DNA from: Ipomoea triloba
Taxonomy: Eukaryota > Streptophyta > Magnoliopsida > Solanales > Convolvulaceae
NCBI RefSeq assembly: GCF_003576645.1
Contig: NC_044930.1
Location: 18,552,182 to 18,616,181 of the forward strand
Reading direction: 5' to 3'
Length of the DNA stretch: 64,000 bases
A program made the translations under genes and the position numbers. The first letter of the stretch is position 1; each line of letters begins with the position of its first letter. The notes beneath the pieces were generated by a model. It did not search any database. It was not told the origin of the DNA and saw only the letters and a program-made list of their open reading frames with translations. Positions 23,883-35,925 of the stretch are shown piece by piece.

Positions 23883-24917
23883 TCAAGTGTAGATGGGAAT
23901 AGAGAGATCCCAAACTACTTTAGTCATCTCTTCCTTTGGTTCTGGAACATTGAAAAACTTCAACCTTTGGCCATTGACCACGAATGGATCACCAGTAGTG
24001 CTAACAATAGTAACCGCACCAGATGAAGATTGCTCAACCACCTTAAATGGTCCTGACCATCTAGACTTAAGCTTCCTAGGGAACAGTTTTAACCGGGAGT
24101 TGTATAGCAATACTTGATCACCCGGTTCAAAACTCCTCCTTAGGATCCTCTTATCATGAAAGTATTTGGTTCTCTCCTTGTAAATTTTGGCATTCTCATA
24201 AGCATCCATTCTGAACTCCTCCAACTCATTCAATGACAACAACCTCTTCTCTCTAGACAAATTCTCATCCAAATTCAACTTCGAAACTGCCCAATATGCC
24301 TTGTGCTCATACTCAACTGGTAGATGGCATGACTTCCCAAAAACAAGCATGAATGGGGACACACCAATAGGAGTCTTGAATGCAGTCTGGAGAGCCCATA
24401 AAGCATCATCTAATTTCAGTGACCAATCCTTCCAGTTAGGACTCACCACTTTCTCTAGAATTGACTTGATTTCTCTGTTTGCCAGCTTAACTTGTCCACA
24501 GGTCTGCGAATGATATGGTGTAGACAACCTGTGGTAAATCCCATACTTAACCAAGAGCTTCTCCAACAACTTATTGCAAAAATGAGTCCCATTATCAGTG
24601 ATAAAGGACTTAGGCATACCAAACCGGGAGAAAATATTCTTCTTCACAAACTTGATCACAGTCTTCGCATCATTCCTCGGAGTTGCTATTGCTTCCACCC
24701 ACTTAGACACATAATCCACTGCCACCAGAATGTACTCATTACCGAAAGAAAGAGGAAATGGACCCATGAAGTCCATTCCCCAGACATCAAATATCTCAAC
24801 CTCTAAAATCCCTCTCTGGGGCATCTCATGTCTCCTACCAACAGTGCCAGTCCGCTGACAGCTATCACACCTGCTCACAAAGTCTTTAGCAGTAGCAAAC
24901 AAAGTAGGCCAAAACAA
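23883..24917 (-). pseudogene. Element C integrase (Ty3/gypsy), catalytic Glu lost
   Basis: The integrase would insert the DNA copy into the genome. From the N terminus there are the CDSCQRTG end of the HHCC zinc finger, the core ([10 protein letters not shown] with the first Asp, FITDNGTHF with the second), then [14 protein letters not shown]. The position 35 residues after the second Asp, where the family has Glu (GQVE), is Lys here, encoded AAG instead of GAG, so the enzyme should be inactive. The C-terminal part ([45 protein letters not shown]) is intact. The true frame starts upstream; a stop at about 24918-24923 separates it from the RNase H part. Confidence 0.9.
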
Positions 24918-24923
24918 ACTTGA

Positions 24924-25429
24924 CTACAACACCTTCAGAGCAGTACGATAAGCACTCATGTGTCCCCCATAAGGTGAAGCATGACGACAATGATAAAGAA
25001 CACTATTAAACTCCTCCTCAGGAATGCACATCCTCACAATACGATCTGGACCTCTCTTAGAAAGTAATGGCTCATCCCAAAAATAATCTCTCACATCATG
25101 AACAAATCTCTTTTTCTTATTGTAATCAAAATCTTTTGGAATGTAACCACTCACCAGGAAATTGACTATGTCTCCAAACCATGGTACGGAGGCATTCACA
25201 TCTAACAATGTCTCACCTTTGAAAGTATCATCAATGGGCAACTCATCATTCTTTCGGCCTTCAAGCCTGGACAAATCATCAGCAACAGCATTCTCTGTGC
25301 CCTTCTTGTCTCTTATCTCCAAATCAAACTCTTGTAAAAGGAGAATCCATCTAATCAATTGTGGCTTGGCATCCTTTTTCTGGAACAAATACCTCAAAGC
25401 TGCATGGTCAGTATGAACAATTACCTTGC
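24924..25429 (-). pseudogene. Element C RNase H, 3' part and integrase N terminus
   Basis: Starts, after solo LTR G, with [22 protein letters not shown] and continues with [13 protein letters not shown] and [10 protein letters not shown], the second half of the gypsy RNase H domain. The integrase zinc finger begins at [21 protein letters not shown]. The ORF start [11 protein letters not shown] at 25463 is LTR sequence. A stop before 24923 ends the frame. The domain joins to 26763-27072 once the solo LTR and one copy of its 5 bp duplication are set aside. Confidence 0.85.
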
Positions 25430-26757
25430 TGATAAGACTCCGAGATACCCTTATTTCAGGCACATTTTAGGGTGTTTTATCGCGTCTACAGCATCCTTAC
25501 TTGGTAAATTATGTGCGTAAATGCTTGAAAATCACTAACTGATGCACAAAAGCTACTTTTAGCTTAAAAGAAGTAGAACAGGAGCCCCGGGAGCAAATAG
25601 GACCAAAAGTTGAACTAAAAGAGTAAACCAGGCAAGAGCGGAGCCCCGGGGGACCAAACTGGAAGGCCACACGCGTGTGAGCAGGCGTGAAAACTTTCCA
25701 GAAGCTTCCCACGCACGCTCACATGCGTGTGAGAGGCGTGGAGACGGTGATGCGCGAATTTCAGCTAGGGTTGTCATTTCGGAGACTATTTAAACCCCTT
25801 TGATGAATTTTCAGAGGAGGATCACAGAAATTTAGTTTTCCTTTTCTTAGTTTTTCCTTTGGAGAACTTTCTCCATTTTTCTTAGCTTTTTAGATTAGAT
25901 CAATCTCCATTGTAGCAAGATAACAAGCTTGGATTGAAGATCTTCTTCTCTTTAGGTGATCTCTATTTCATTTCTATAATTTTAGCTATCTTATTCTTGG
26001 ATAAAATTAGCTTTTGTTTGCATTTCATACTATGAGTAGCTAGTTTAGTCTAGGGATTTGGATTGTGTGATTGAATATTGCTTGTGTGATGATTTTATCT
26101 CTACATCTTGGATCTATGAGTTTGTGTTGATGGATTATCTATTCTTGTCTATTAATTGTTGTTTTGATGAGATCTTGTTTGGATTTGACCAATCTAGATG
26201 AGAGATTGAGCTCTTGACTCTTTCATGTCTTTGATTAGAGTTAGGATTTGAAGCTTGACACAATCATAGTTCCTATGGACTTCTTAAGAATAGTAGGATA
26301 GTGTGTAGCTTAAGTGTTTGATAAAATTCCTCTTAGAACTTTGGATGCTTGAAGGCACTCCTAAGTCAAAGAAGCCTTAGTACACAAAGGTGGAAAAAGA
26401 CTAAGACAACACACTCTTGAATAGACAATATCCTAGCAATCCTAATACTTGACCTTAGACACTCCACTATGCAATATTCATGAACACTATCCAATCCCTA
26501 CCCCTTTTTACATATTCACAAAATCACTTTTACTTTATTATTCTCTTGCACTCAAACCAACCAAACGAACTACTCTCACTCACAATCCACCCTTCACCAC
26601 ACTCGAGTCCTATGCATGATCCAATCAAGTAAACTCCCGAACGTTTGACACACCTCCACGTCCCTCCTTCGAGACCGACACTCGGGGAGTCACAGACTTT
26701 CCGTTTTATCATACAAATATCTTTTGACATTTCACCCTATGCACGCAAGAGTTGTCA
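25430..26757 (+). mobile_element. Element G: solo LTR in the RNase H domain of element C (1,328 bp)
   Basis: TG at 25430 and CA at 26757, flanked on both sides by CTTGC (25425-25429 and 26758-26762). It splits RNase H exactly at ...LMGSK. A plus-strand TATA-like CTATTTAAACC near 25787 and no coding region fit a solo LTR. The start TGATAAGACTCCGAG resembles Athila/Tat LTRs, but the family is not certain. Confidence 0.88.
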
Positions 26758-27072
26758 CTTGCTCCCCATCAAATAGGATCTGAACTTATCAACTGCAAAC
26801 ACTATTGCCAAAAGTTCCTTCTCAGTTGTTGCATAGTTCACCTGTGTATCATCAAGCGTATGACTAGCATAATGAATCACAAGGTAACTCTTATCCTTCT
26901 TTTGGCACAACATAGCCCCCACTGCAAAATCACTAGCATCACACATCAATTCAAAAGGTAAGGACCAATCAGGGGGTTGAATAATGGGAGCATGGCAAAG
27001 AGCATTTTTCAATTTTTCAAAAACCACAAGACAAGAATCATCAAAATCAAAGGGGACGTCCTTAGCAAGCAA
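26758..27072 (-). pseudogene. Element C RNase H, 5' part
   Basis: The frame contains FEKLKNALCHAPIIQPPDW, LMCDASDFAVGAMLCQK and YATTEKELLAIVFAVDKFRSYLMGSK, the RT connection and first half of the gypsy RNase H with its catalytic Asp and Glu. It is cut by solo LTR G after GSK. A frameshift near 27080-27110 separates it from the RT frame (KAGFYRRFI region). Confidence 0.85.
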
Positions 27073-27106
27073 ATGAGTAAGGGGCTTAGCAAGCCCAGAG
27101 AAATCT

Positions 27107-28232
27107 TTAATGAATCTTCTGTAGAACCCAGCATGACCTAAAAAAACTCCTCACTCCCTTCACAAAATTAGGGGGTGGTAACTTAGCAATCACCTCAACT
27201 TTTGCTGGGTCTGCCTCAATTCCCCTTGCAGACACCCTGTGCCCAAGAACAATGTCTTCTGAAGCCATAAAGTGACACTTCTCCCAGTTGAGCACAAGAT
27301 TCACCTCCTCACATCTGCATAGCACTCTCTCGAGATTAGAGAGACATTCACTGAATGACTTCCCATAGATAGAAAAATCATCCATGAACACCTCCATAAT
27401 CTCCTCCACAAATTCTGAAAAAATGGACACCATGCATCTCTGCAATGTTGCTGGTGCGTTACACAAGCCAAATGGCATACGCTTGAAAGCATAGGTACCA
27501 TATTAACATGTGAACGTAGTCATCTCCTGATCATCCGGGTGGATAGAAATCTGAAAGTAACCTGAAAAACCATCTAGAAAACAGAAATATTCGTTGTAGG
27601 AGATTCTCCAGCAACTGGTCAATGAAAGGGAGGGGGAAGTGATCTTTCCTAGTAGACTTGTTCAACCTTCTATAATCAATGCACATACGATGTCCAGTGA
27701 CAAGTCTAGTAGGGATCAACTCATTATTCTCATTCTTAAGAACAGTAATACCGCCCTTTTTCGGAACAACATGAATAGGACTAACCCACTTGCTATCCGA
27801 AATAGGGTAGATAATATCATTATCAAGCAATTTGAAAATTTCTTTCTTAACAACATCTTTCATATTGGGGTTTAGCCTCCTGAGGGGCTCCACACTAGCC
27901 TTGGCATCATCCTCTAAATAAATTCTGTGCATGCAACACTTAGGATCAATGCCAACTAAATCCCTAATCGAATACCCAATAGCCATCCTATGCTTTCTGA
28001 GCACAGTCAACAGTTCCTCAACTTGTTCCTCCTTCAAAGAGGAACTGATGATCACAGGATAAGTGGAATTACAGCCAAGAAATGCATACCTCAAACTCGA
28101 AGGCAAGGGTTTCAATTCTACCTTCAGGGCCTGCTCCTCTTCGAATGGAGCAAGAGAAACCACTATTTCTAGCGAATCCTCCAGCTCCTCAACAACTGGT
28201 TCAGAGGAGTCTTCATCCTCCTCTTCCTCCAC
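27107..28232 (-). pseudogene. Element C reverse transcriptase (Ty3/gypsy)
   Basis: Copies element RNA into DNA in the intact family. Frame 28232-27531 holds an acidic leader, ALKVELKPLPSSLRYAFLG, then the RT fingers KEIFKLLDNDIIYPISDSKWVSP, VPKKGG and MCIDYRRLNKSTRKDHFPLPFIDQ. A frameshift near 27580 garbles the catalytic FLDGFSGY motif, and about 50 bp further a stop interrupts the frame. Frame 27478-27107 resumes with MPFGLCNAPATLQRCM and EVFMDDFSIYG, so the FxDD active site is kept. It ends at a frameshift after VRSFF. Confidence 0.9.
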
Positions 28233-28244
28233 CTCTGCACTGCA

Positions 28245-29582
28245 CTACTCCAGCACTTCAATCACATGACACTCATCGATGTAAGAGGGTTGGTGCTTGG
28301 CCATCTTAAAGATGTCAAATTCAATTTTGTGGCCAACCACCTCCATCACAAGCTTTCCCCTCTTTACATCTATGAGAGCCCCAACAGTAGCTAGAAAAGG
28401 CCTACCAAGGATAATGGGAACCTTGGTATCCTCTTCCATATCCAGAATCACGAAATCTCCCGGTATGAAGTACTGATCAACCATCACCGGGATGTCTTCA
28501 AGAACTCCCACTGGGCGCTTAATGGATCTGTCAGCCATCTAGAGAGTCATGGTGGTAGGCTTTGGGCTGCCCAGGTTAAGCCTCTTACAAAGAGAGTATG
28601 GCATCAGGCTAACACTGGCACCCAGATCACATAAGACACTGCCCACTACAAATCCCCCAATGATGCAGGGAATGGTAAAACTACCTAGATCTTTCAGATT
28701 GGGAGGCAACTTTTGTTGAAGAACTGCACATGTCAATGCCCACTCACTGAGATCCACCACAGCACTCTTCTCTAGTTTCTTCTTGTTACTCAGAATATCC
28801 TTCAAGAATTTCTTGTATGAAGGAATCTGAGTCACTGCATCAACAAAGGGCATAGATATCTCCAGCTTATCCAACATCATCTTGAATTTATTTTCTCTCT
28901 CAGTTTCCTTGGATCTCCATAATCTCTGTGGAAATGGTAGGAGATTGCAAGGAACTACTGAGTCACCATTCTGCTTATCTTTCTTCTCAGGCTTCTTGCT
29001 CGGAGCACTCTCATCTTGCATAGGGGCTTTCCCCTTAGCACTATCTCTCTGTAACACAGGCTCCTCTTCACTCTCATCAGGAACATCTTCAACCTGAATG
29101 CCCTCATCCTTCTTATCAGTTTTCTCAGGCACTGGATCATCTGAAGGAAAATGAGGATCCTTCAAAGCTAATCCACTTCTCGTGGTCACTGCATTCACTT
29201 GCTTCCTTGGATTTTCTATGCTTGCTGGCAGTCTACCATTCGAAGATGAGGATTGATTAGAAAACTGATTACCACCACCTTGCTGTTGCCCCGTGAGGCT
29301 CTCTATTAGTACTTGTTGAGAGCTTAGGGTAGCTTGTTGAGACTCTACGGTTGCCTGTAACTTGCTCATCTGAGCCATCATGGTGTTCATGAGAATCTGC
29401 ATATCAATATCCTGAGATGGTCTAGAGAAACCTTGACCCTGATTGTTCCCGAAATTCTGATTCCCTTGCTGGAATTGCCCTTGATTAGGATTCTGATTAT
29501 TCTGATTATTTTTCCACTGAGTTCCTTGATTACCACCTCTGTTCCCTTGATTACCTTGAAAACCTGGTGGATTGTTCCTCAC
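28245..29582 (-). pseudogene. Element C gag C terminus and aspartic protease
   Basis: Frame 29582-28539 starts within a Gln/Asn/Gly-rich linker, then a short helical segment (DIDMQILMNTMMAQMSKL), an acidic Lys/Glu-rich region, and the pre-protease part FKMMLDKLEISMPFVDA. The retropepsin motif follows as VLCDLGASVSLMPYSLC, where DLGAS is the Athila form of D(T/S)G. A TAG at about 28539-28541 splits it. The same frame continues to 28245 with VPIILGRPFLATVGALIDV, the second protease motif. Upstream to 29797 a zinc-knuckle remnant CAICGGNH can be read with two stops. Confidence 0.85.
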
Positions 29583-29802
29583 TTGATTTCCCTGATTGTT
29601 CCAAGAGGGAACAAACTGATTTCTCCCTTGCTGCTGATAGTTCCCATAACCTTGCCCCTGGCCCTATGGTCTAGAATAACCAATGAGATCAACTTGCTCT
29701 ACATTAGACTGAGGGACTTGGTTACCGGAGTCTAACAGGTAACGTGTCTAAGCTACATGATTTCCACCACAAATTGCACAACAGGCTACAAGAGGTACTT
29801 GT

Positions 29803-31449
29803 TGTTAGGAACATACTGTAATAGGTTTTGATGATACCAAATGTAATGTTCAATCCCCTAAGTCTCGATAGATAGGAAATATATGTAGGTTCAACAAGTA
29901 AACTAAGAGCGAAAATACAACCAACTAATTGAGCTCAACTCGGAAATTATTTAAGCTTAAGGTGAACTTGTTTGAACATCTTAGAAGTTTCGTGTTGTAA
30001 GCTTATAGATAGATCAGAAGAAGGCACGAGACATCACTGGAGGAATAAGGGTCTGCGAGACATCAACTAAGTCCAGAGTTCGAGAGATGGAATCTCTCGA
30101 AACATCAATCCAATTCGAGACATGAGATCGAGACATCAAGTAATCGAGACATCAATTTTTGGTCTCGATAGACTAGCACTTCTCCAATGAACTGAGCGGC
30201 AGTCAACACGCATAGATAAAGTAATCTAAGTTTGGAGAAAAAGAATATCATGGAGATAAAATATTAAGGAGGTGCTGACAGAGTATTATGGGAAAATAGA
30301 ACAGCCGGAAGTGGATGCCACGTCAAAACTCCACAACCAACGGATAAAAGATGCACCAATCAGAGGTCGGTCTTATTCCCTAAAACGAGGATCAATGGGA
30401 ATATAAAAAGAGTAACTTTTACCAAAAGAAGTAAGTGAAGTATGGACTCAAGATAGTGGAATATGGGATATTCATTACAAGACAAAAGGTTCAAGTTACA
30501 AGACCACCACTCCATGAAACATGCTAAATATATGCAAGTCCCATGATCGGCATGGGAACAGATTTCAAACGGAATAATTTTCCCTCCAACGGAATTATTC
30601 CTCAACTCTCATATATAAGGACGTGAAGACACAAATTCAAAAAAGTTTGAAAAATTCAAGCTATCATAAGAGGTGTCTAGTTCAAACGTTCAAAAGTGCA
30701 AGTGCTTAATCTGGAATATCATACTTGATATTCATAACAGCGAGAAAACACATCTTAGTGTTTTGAGAGAGTTACAAAGCTTAAACTACTACACATCTAG
30801 AAGGTGACCGAAGCTGCACTACGAGGAAGATTATCCAACGAAAGCTTTTGGTCAGATTGGAGATTGTTACACTCAACCTGTGACAACCGGAACAACCTTG
30901 CTTTGGAGAAGGCAAGAAGAGGCGGAGTAACCTGGGAGCTATCTTGTGAAGATCCTGAGACTTGAGGCGGGCTTGGTGATCAAAGCTCAAGTGCTCGAGA
31001 GGTGCAGTAACAAGAAGCGGGGCGAAAAACTTGAGGCTTAAGGCGGGCTTCGTGATCAAAGCTCAAGCGCTCGATATTGTACTAAAAAGGGAAGTTTTAG
31101 TGCAATCCTTCTAGGGAGTTTCTAGAAGAAGAGTGGACGTAGGCGGGTTGGCCGAACCACTTAAAAATCTCTCTCGCATTTACTTTATGTTTTTACCTCT
31201 CGCTAACTATCTCTCGAACTGCACTGCATATAACCACACCTCTCGAACTAACTCAAACTCGTGCAAATTAAAAGGGGATAACTTTTTCGCTGCGCATAAA
31301 ACTTTGTCTTCATCTTGTGAGGTATCGGACCTAAACATCCTAAGTCCAATACACACGAGAGGTCGAAAAAAAGATTTGCAAAAATCTTATACAAGTCTAT
31401 TCCCCCCCCCCCCCCTCTAGACTTGTACCCCATCCCCTTGGGACCAACA
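29803..31449 (+). mobile_element. Element F, 5' LTR (1,647 bp)
   Basis: Begins TGTTAGGAACATACTG and ends GGGACCAACA. A TATA-like CATATATAAGG at about 30608 is a plausible promoter. It contains many CGAGACATCA motifs near 30020-30165 and a poly-C run near 31403. By eye it differs from the 3' LTR at about 20 sites plus short indels. Confidence 0.95.
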
Positions 31450-31451
31450 AT

Positions 31452-31463
31452 TGGTATCAGAGC
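31452..31463 (+). other. Primer-binding site of element F
   Basis: TGGTATCAGAGC, complementary to initiator tRNA-Met, two bases after the 5' LTR. Confidence 0.92.
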
Positions 31464-31561
31464 AAGCTCTTTGATCGATATAAACCTTTGTTTATATTGC
31501 CTAGAGATCCTTCTTTGAAAAATCTTTTAAAAAGTTTTCAAAGCACGAGATAATTTTCAAT

Positions 31562-33797
31562 ATGGATAGCATGTTGTCAAGACATCTCCTTTTTGATCTT
31601 AGCAGGTTCGATGACTGGAAGACACGCATGCTTGCGTACTTATCAGCCCTCCATGATGAGATGGCCGAGGTTATATCAACTGAACCAGTCAAGATCTTAA
31701 TGGTCAACACTTCTGCAGAGCAAACCAAAGACACACCAAAGTAGGTACCAAAACCTAAGGAAGAATGGACGAGTGATGATAGGAAGAGAAACAACCTTGA
31801 CAACATTGCCAAGGATATCCTCTTCAGAGCTATAGACGAAACCATTTTCCTAAGAGTCAGAAAGTGCACCACGGCAAAAGAGGTATGGGATACTTTGATG
31901 TTGATTGGTGAAGGTGATGAACAGGAAAAGGAGAACAAGCTCACTGTGGCAATGAAGAAGTTTGAGGACTTCAAGATGAAGCCAGGAGAGAGCATCGACA
32001 GCATGGAATCTCGGTTCATGAAGTTGTCAACCGAAATTAGTGATCTCAAGAAGGAGATCCCACAAAAGGAGCTAAACCTGAAGGTCTTACGAGGCCTTAC
32101 CAAGGAGTGGGAGATGAAGGTGATCACAATGCGCGATCACAGGGATCTGAAGAACACCACAACCGACTAACTATTTAGAGATCTCAAAGCCTTCGAATTT
32201 GAGATGTTTCCGAAAGATGAGGACGTGGTGGACAGACGAAATGTGGCACTGGTTGCTGATCAACCATCCACCTCCTCAAGGTCAGATCCTAATCCCACAA
32301 ATCTCTTATCTGACGAACAATTTGCTCTTTTTATGAGAAAATTCAGGAAGTTCATGAAGAAAACACCGGAGAGCAATACAAGTTCACCTTCCTCCTCAAG
32401 AAGGAAAAATGAAAGATATCCATCTAGAAGGACGGAGGAAGAAAACCAAGGTCTGTGCTATAACTGCAGGAGACCGGGGCATTTCAAGGCCAAATGTCTT
32501 TACCCACCGGTAAGCAAATATCAAGGCCAAGAAGGCAAGGATTCCAGGAGGAAAGAGGAATCCAGAGAGAAGCCAACACAAGGAGGCTTCAAAAGTTCAT
32601 CAAAGACGCATTCGCGCAGGAAGGCGCTTGTGGCTGAGGAACTTGAGAAGGCAATCGAGGAGTCCGAGACATCAACCTCCAGCGAGAAGCAGCAGCTCAG
32701 AGGATGAGAGGGGGCTCATCTGTTTATACACTACAGAAGAGGAGGATCAATGCTTAATGGCTATTAACAATGAGGTAACCTCCACTTCTACATCTCGCTG
32801 CTCTATCTCTACTTGCCAATGTTCTTCTTTTAGAAGCGATGAGGATCCCTTCGAGACCATGGAATTACTCAGGAGGGACCTCAACATCGCTAATAGCACT
32901 CATGCTAAAGTTCTGGAGGAGAACAGCAGACTAATTGCTGAAAGAGAAATGCTTAAGAATGTCTCGAAAGAGAATTCAGAGCTAAATCTCAAAGTAAACA
33001 ATTTAGAAGCTGAAATAATCCAACTTAAGGAAGAGTGCAAAGCTCGAGAGGCTAGAGAGCTTAGTCTTAAAGAGGTTATTGCATCGTTTACTAATTCCTC
33101 CAAAGTAGTGGAGAAAATGGTAAATGATCATAGACCTACGAATGATAGAACCGGACTAAGGTTCCGTCAGAACTTTCTCAAGAGAGATAAGCAGACCAAC
33201 GGTTTGGGAACTTCAAGTAATGGAGGATCTCAATCCAAACCGAATAAAGGTCATAAAGTACCAACAGGAAAGACCAGGGTAGCTATTCACAAACCGTCCC
33301 TATACACCAGCAATGGAAAGTATAGGAAAGCTACGAAGAATGGTCGGGTTTACAATATCGAAAGATCACCTAGCTATCTCTCGCAAGGCCATTCCGAGTA
33401 CAAAACAAGCTACATTCCATATAATGCGCCTCAAGGCAAATATGGAAGGTCTGAGATCCATAGAGTTAGGAACTCACGGATGGAGGAAGGCAGACACTAC
33501 CCATCTGATGAGGATTGGTCACAAGAATATGAACCGTGGAATAAACCTCAGTTTCAACGGTACCACGTGACCAAACAGGCCATGAAGGGCATGGTGTGTA
33601 AGTTCGAGGTCAAGCCTCAACCTAAGCTGATTTATGCACCTAAGAGGCCCAGAGTCTTTGCTAGCATTCCTTATGATTATCAATCGTATAACGGCTACAT
33701 TGCACCTAGGCCTGGAGTAATGGGCCCAAGGTATAAATGGATGCCTAAACTTACTAACCAACCAGGACCCAAAGTTTGGGTACCTAAATATGCTTGA
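31562..33797 (+). pseudogene. Element F gag
   Basis: Starts MDSMLSRHLLFDLSRFDDW about 100 bp after the primer site. The helical gag domain follows (KCTTAKEVWDTL, GEGDEQEKENKL, LRGLTKEWEMKVITMRDH), then the CCHC knuckle CYNCRRPGHFKAKC near 32457-32500, a Lys/Arg-rich segment, an acidic segment, a predicted coiled coil (about 32870-33100) and a basic Tyr-rich tail to 33797. In-frame stops at 31742-31744 (TAG) and 32168-32170 (TAA), and a frameshift between about 32630 and 32707, break it. Same architecture as the gag of element A. The pol frame overlaps its last codons. Confidence 0.88.
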
Positions 33798-33870
33798 TTT
33801 GCATGCAGGACACCAGGGACATATGGTTCATTGACAGTGGATGTTCAAGACATATGACGGGAAATCTAAC

Positions 33871-34095
33871 ATTGCTAGAGAACATCCATCCTATCGAAGG
33901 TCCCTTGGTGACATTGCTAGAGAACATCCATCCTATCGAAGGTCCCTTGGTGACATTCGGAGACAACATCCATCCTATCGAAGGTCCCTTGGTGACATTC
34001 GGAGACAACGACCATCCTATCGAAGGTCCCTTGGTGACATTCGGAGACAACGAGAATCCTATCGAAGGTCCCTTGGTGACATTCGGAGACAACGA
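33871..34095. repeat. 42 bp tandem repeat cluster 4 (likely assembly artefact)
   Basis: Units at 33871, 33913, 33955, 33997 and 34039, each exactly 42 bp, encoding repeated (H/N)PIEGPLVT(L/F). They lie just after the protease DSG motif, where element A has no repeat at all (FKNIDGPKVVFGG once). Confidence 0.9.
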
Positions 34096-35430
34096 GAAGA
34101 AAGGACGCACAAAGGCTGTTGGTGAGATCCATAAGAATGAGTTGGTGATCAAGGAGATATCCTACGTTGAAGGACTCAAGTTCAATCTCTTTAGCACGAG
34201 CCAATTCTGTGACAAGGGCTACAAAGTTATCTTCACCAAAAGCAAGTGCCAGATCATACAAGAGGAATCTCTCGAAGTCGTCCTGGAAGCAGCAAGGAAA
34301 GGAAACATGTACATAGTGGATTGGAGATCTGCCAAAGCATCCCTATGTATGCTAGCAAGGAGCAAAGAGGACTTATGCTGGGATTGGCACAGTAAGCTTA
34401 GCCACCTAAACTTCAAAACCATCAACAAGCTTACTAAGAGGAATCTTGTGGAAGGACTGCCCAAAGTCATGTTTCGGAAGGACAAGATTTGTGAGGCATG
34501 TCAACGTTGCAAACAGATCAAATCCTCTTTCAAAACCAAAGCCGAGACATCGTCTACCAGACCACTAAGTCTTCTTCATATGGACTTATTTGGCCCGGTG
34601 GATCCACCCAGCATGAGAGGAAGGAAGTACACTCTTGTGGTAGTAGATGACTACACAAGATTCACCTGGACCGTATTCTTAACCAAGAAAAGCGAGACAA
34701 AAGTTGCCCTACCAAATCTTTTGAAGCAAGTTCAAGTTGAGAAGGATGTCTCGATACTCAAGATTCGGTCAGATCAAGGTGGAGAGTTCGTTAACCAAGT
34801 GATCGAGAGCTACTGCAGCGAGAACGGGATTCATCATCAGTTGTTAGCTACTCGAACACCTCAACAGAACGGCGTTGCTGAAAGGAGGAACAGAACTCTC
34901 AAGGAAGCTGCAAGGACCATGCTCTCACAAGCCAATATATCTCAGGGATTTTGGGCTGAAGCAGTCAACACAGCATGCTACACCCAAAATCGATCCTTGA
35001 TCGTGAAAGGAGCTGGTAAGACTCCGTACGAGTTGTGGAACGGGAGGAAACCAAACGTAAGCTACTTCCACACATTTGGATGCAAATGTTATATCCACAA
35101 CAATGGAAAGACTCAGTTAAAGGCTTTTGACGAAAAGGTAGACGATGGTGTATTTCTGGGATACTCGTTGACAAGTAAAGCATTCAGAGTCTTCAACAAG
35201 CGGAGATTGGTGGTTGAAGAATCCATACATGTCTCTTTTGATGATAGAGCATCGACAGATCAACCATCAAAGTCAACAGATGCAGTTGAAAACTCTAAGG
35301 AAGTTCAACCGGAAACGATCGAGAGATCAGACTTACCTCTCGATGAGAAGCAGCCGATAGTTCGAGACGTAGCAGAACTCCAGTCAGAATCAGATGATGA
35401 AGACACTACAAAGAAGAATGCTACTGACTC

Positions 35431-35925
35431 AGTTGATTCAATCCAGATCATAGATGATCCTCCCACATCCTCAGTTGATTCAATCCAGATCATAGATGAT
35501 CCTCCCACATCCCAACCAACCACCGAGGAGTCAACTGAGGAGCCTCCCACATCCCAACCAACCACCGAGGAGTCAACTGAGGAGCCACAACCTGATCTAA
35601 GATGGCTTAGAAGCCATCCCGCTGATCAAGTAATTGGAGATATACGTGACAAGGTTCGGACCAGATCAGCATACAGAGAAAGCATACGTGACAAGGTTCG
35701 GACCAGATCAGCATACAGAGAAAGCATGATCGACAAGGTTCGGACCAGATCAGCATACAGAGAAAGCATGATCGCTTGCTTTCTATCTCGATCAGCATAC
35801 AGAGAAAGCATGATCGCTTGCTTTCTATCTCAAATAGCATACAGAGAAAGCATGATCGCTTGCTTTCTATCTCAAATAGAGCCCAGAGAAAGCATGATCG
35901 CTTGCTTTCTATCTCAAATAGAGCC
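35431..35925. repeat. 42 bp tandem repeat clusters 5 and 6 (likely assembly artefact)
   Basis: In 35431-35592 two different 42 bp units are duplicated ([14 protein letters not shown], then [14 protein letters not shown]). In 35641-35925 about seven 42 bp units slide along the sequence, so [18 protein letters not shown] appears in a staircase of partial copies. Element A has this linker once ([19 protein letters not shown]). Confidence 0.92.

Noticed and set aside
30781..31059. 92-codon minus-strand ORF, repeated at 44100-44378
   Set aside because: It lies inside both LTRs of element F; duplication comes from the LTR pair and no domain is present.
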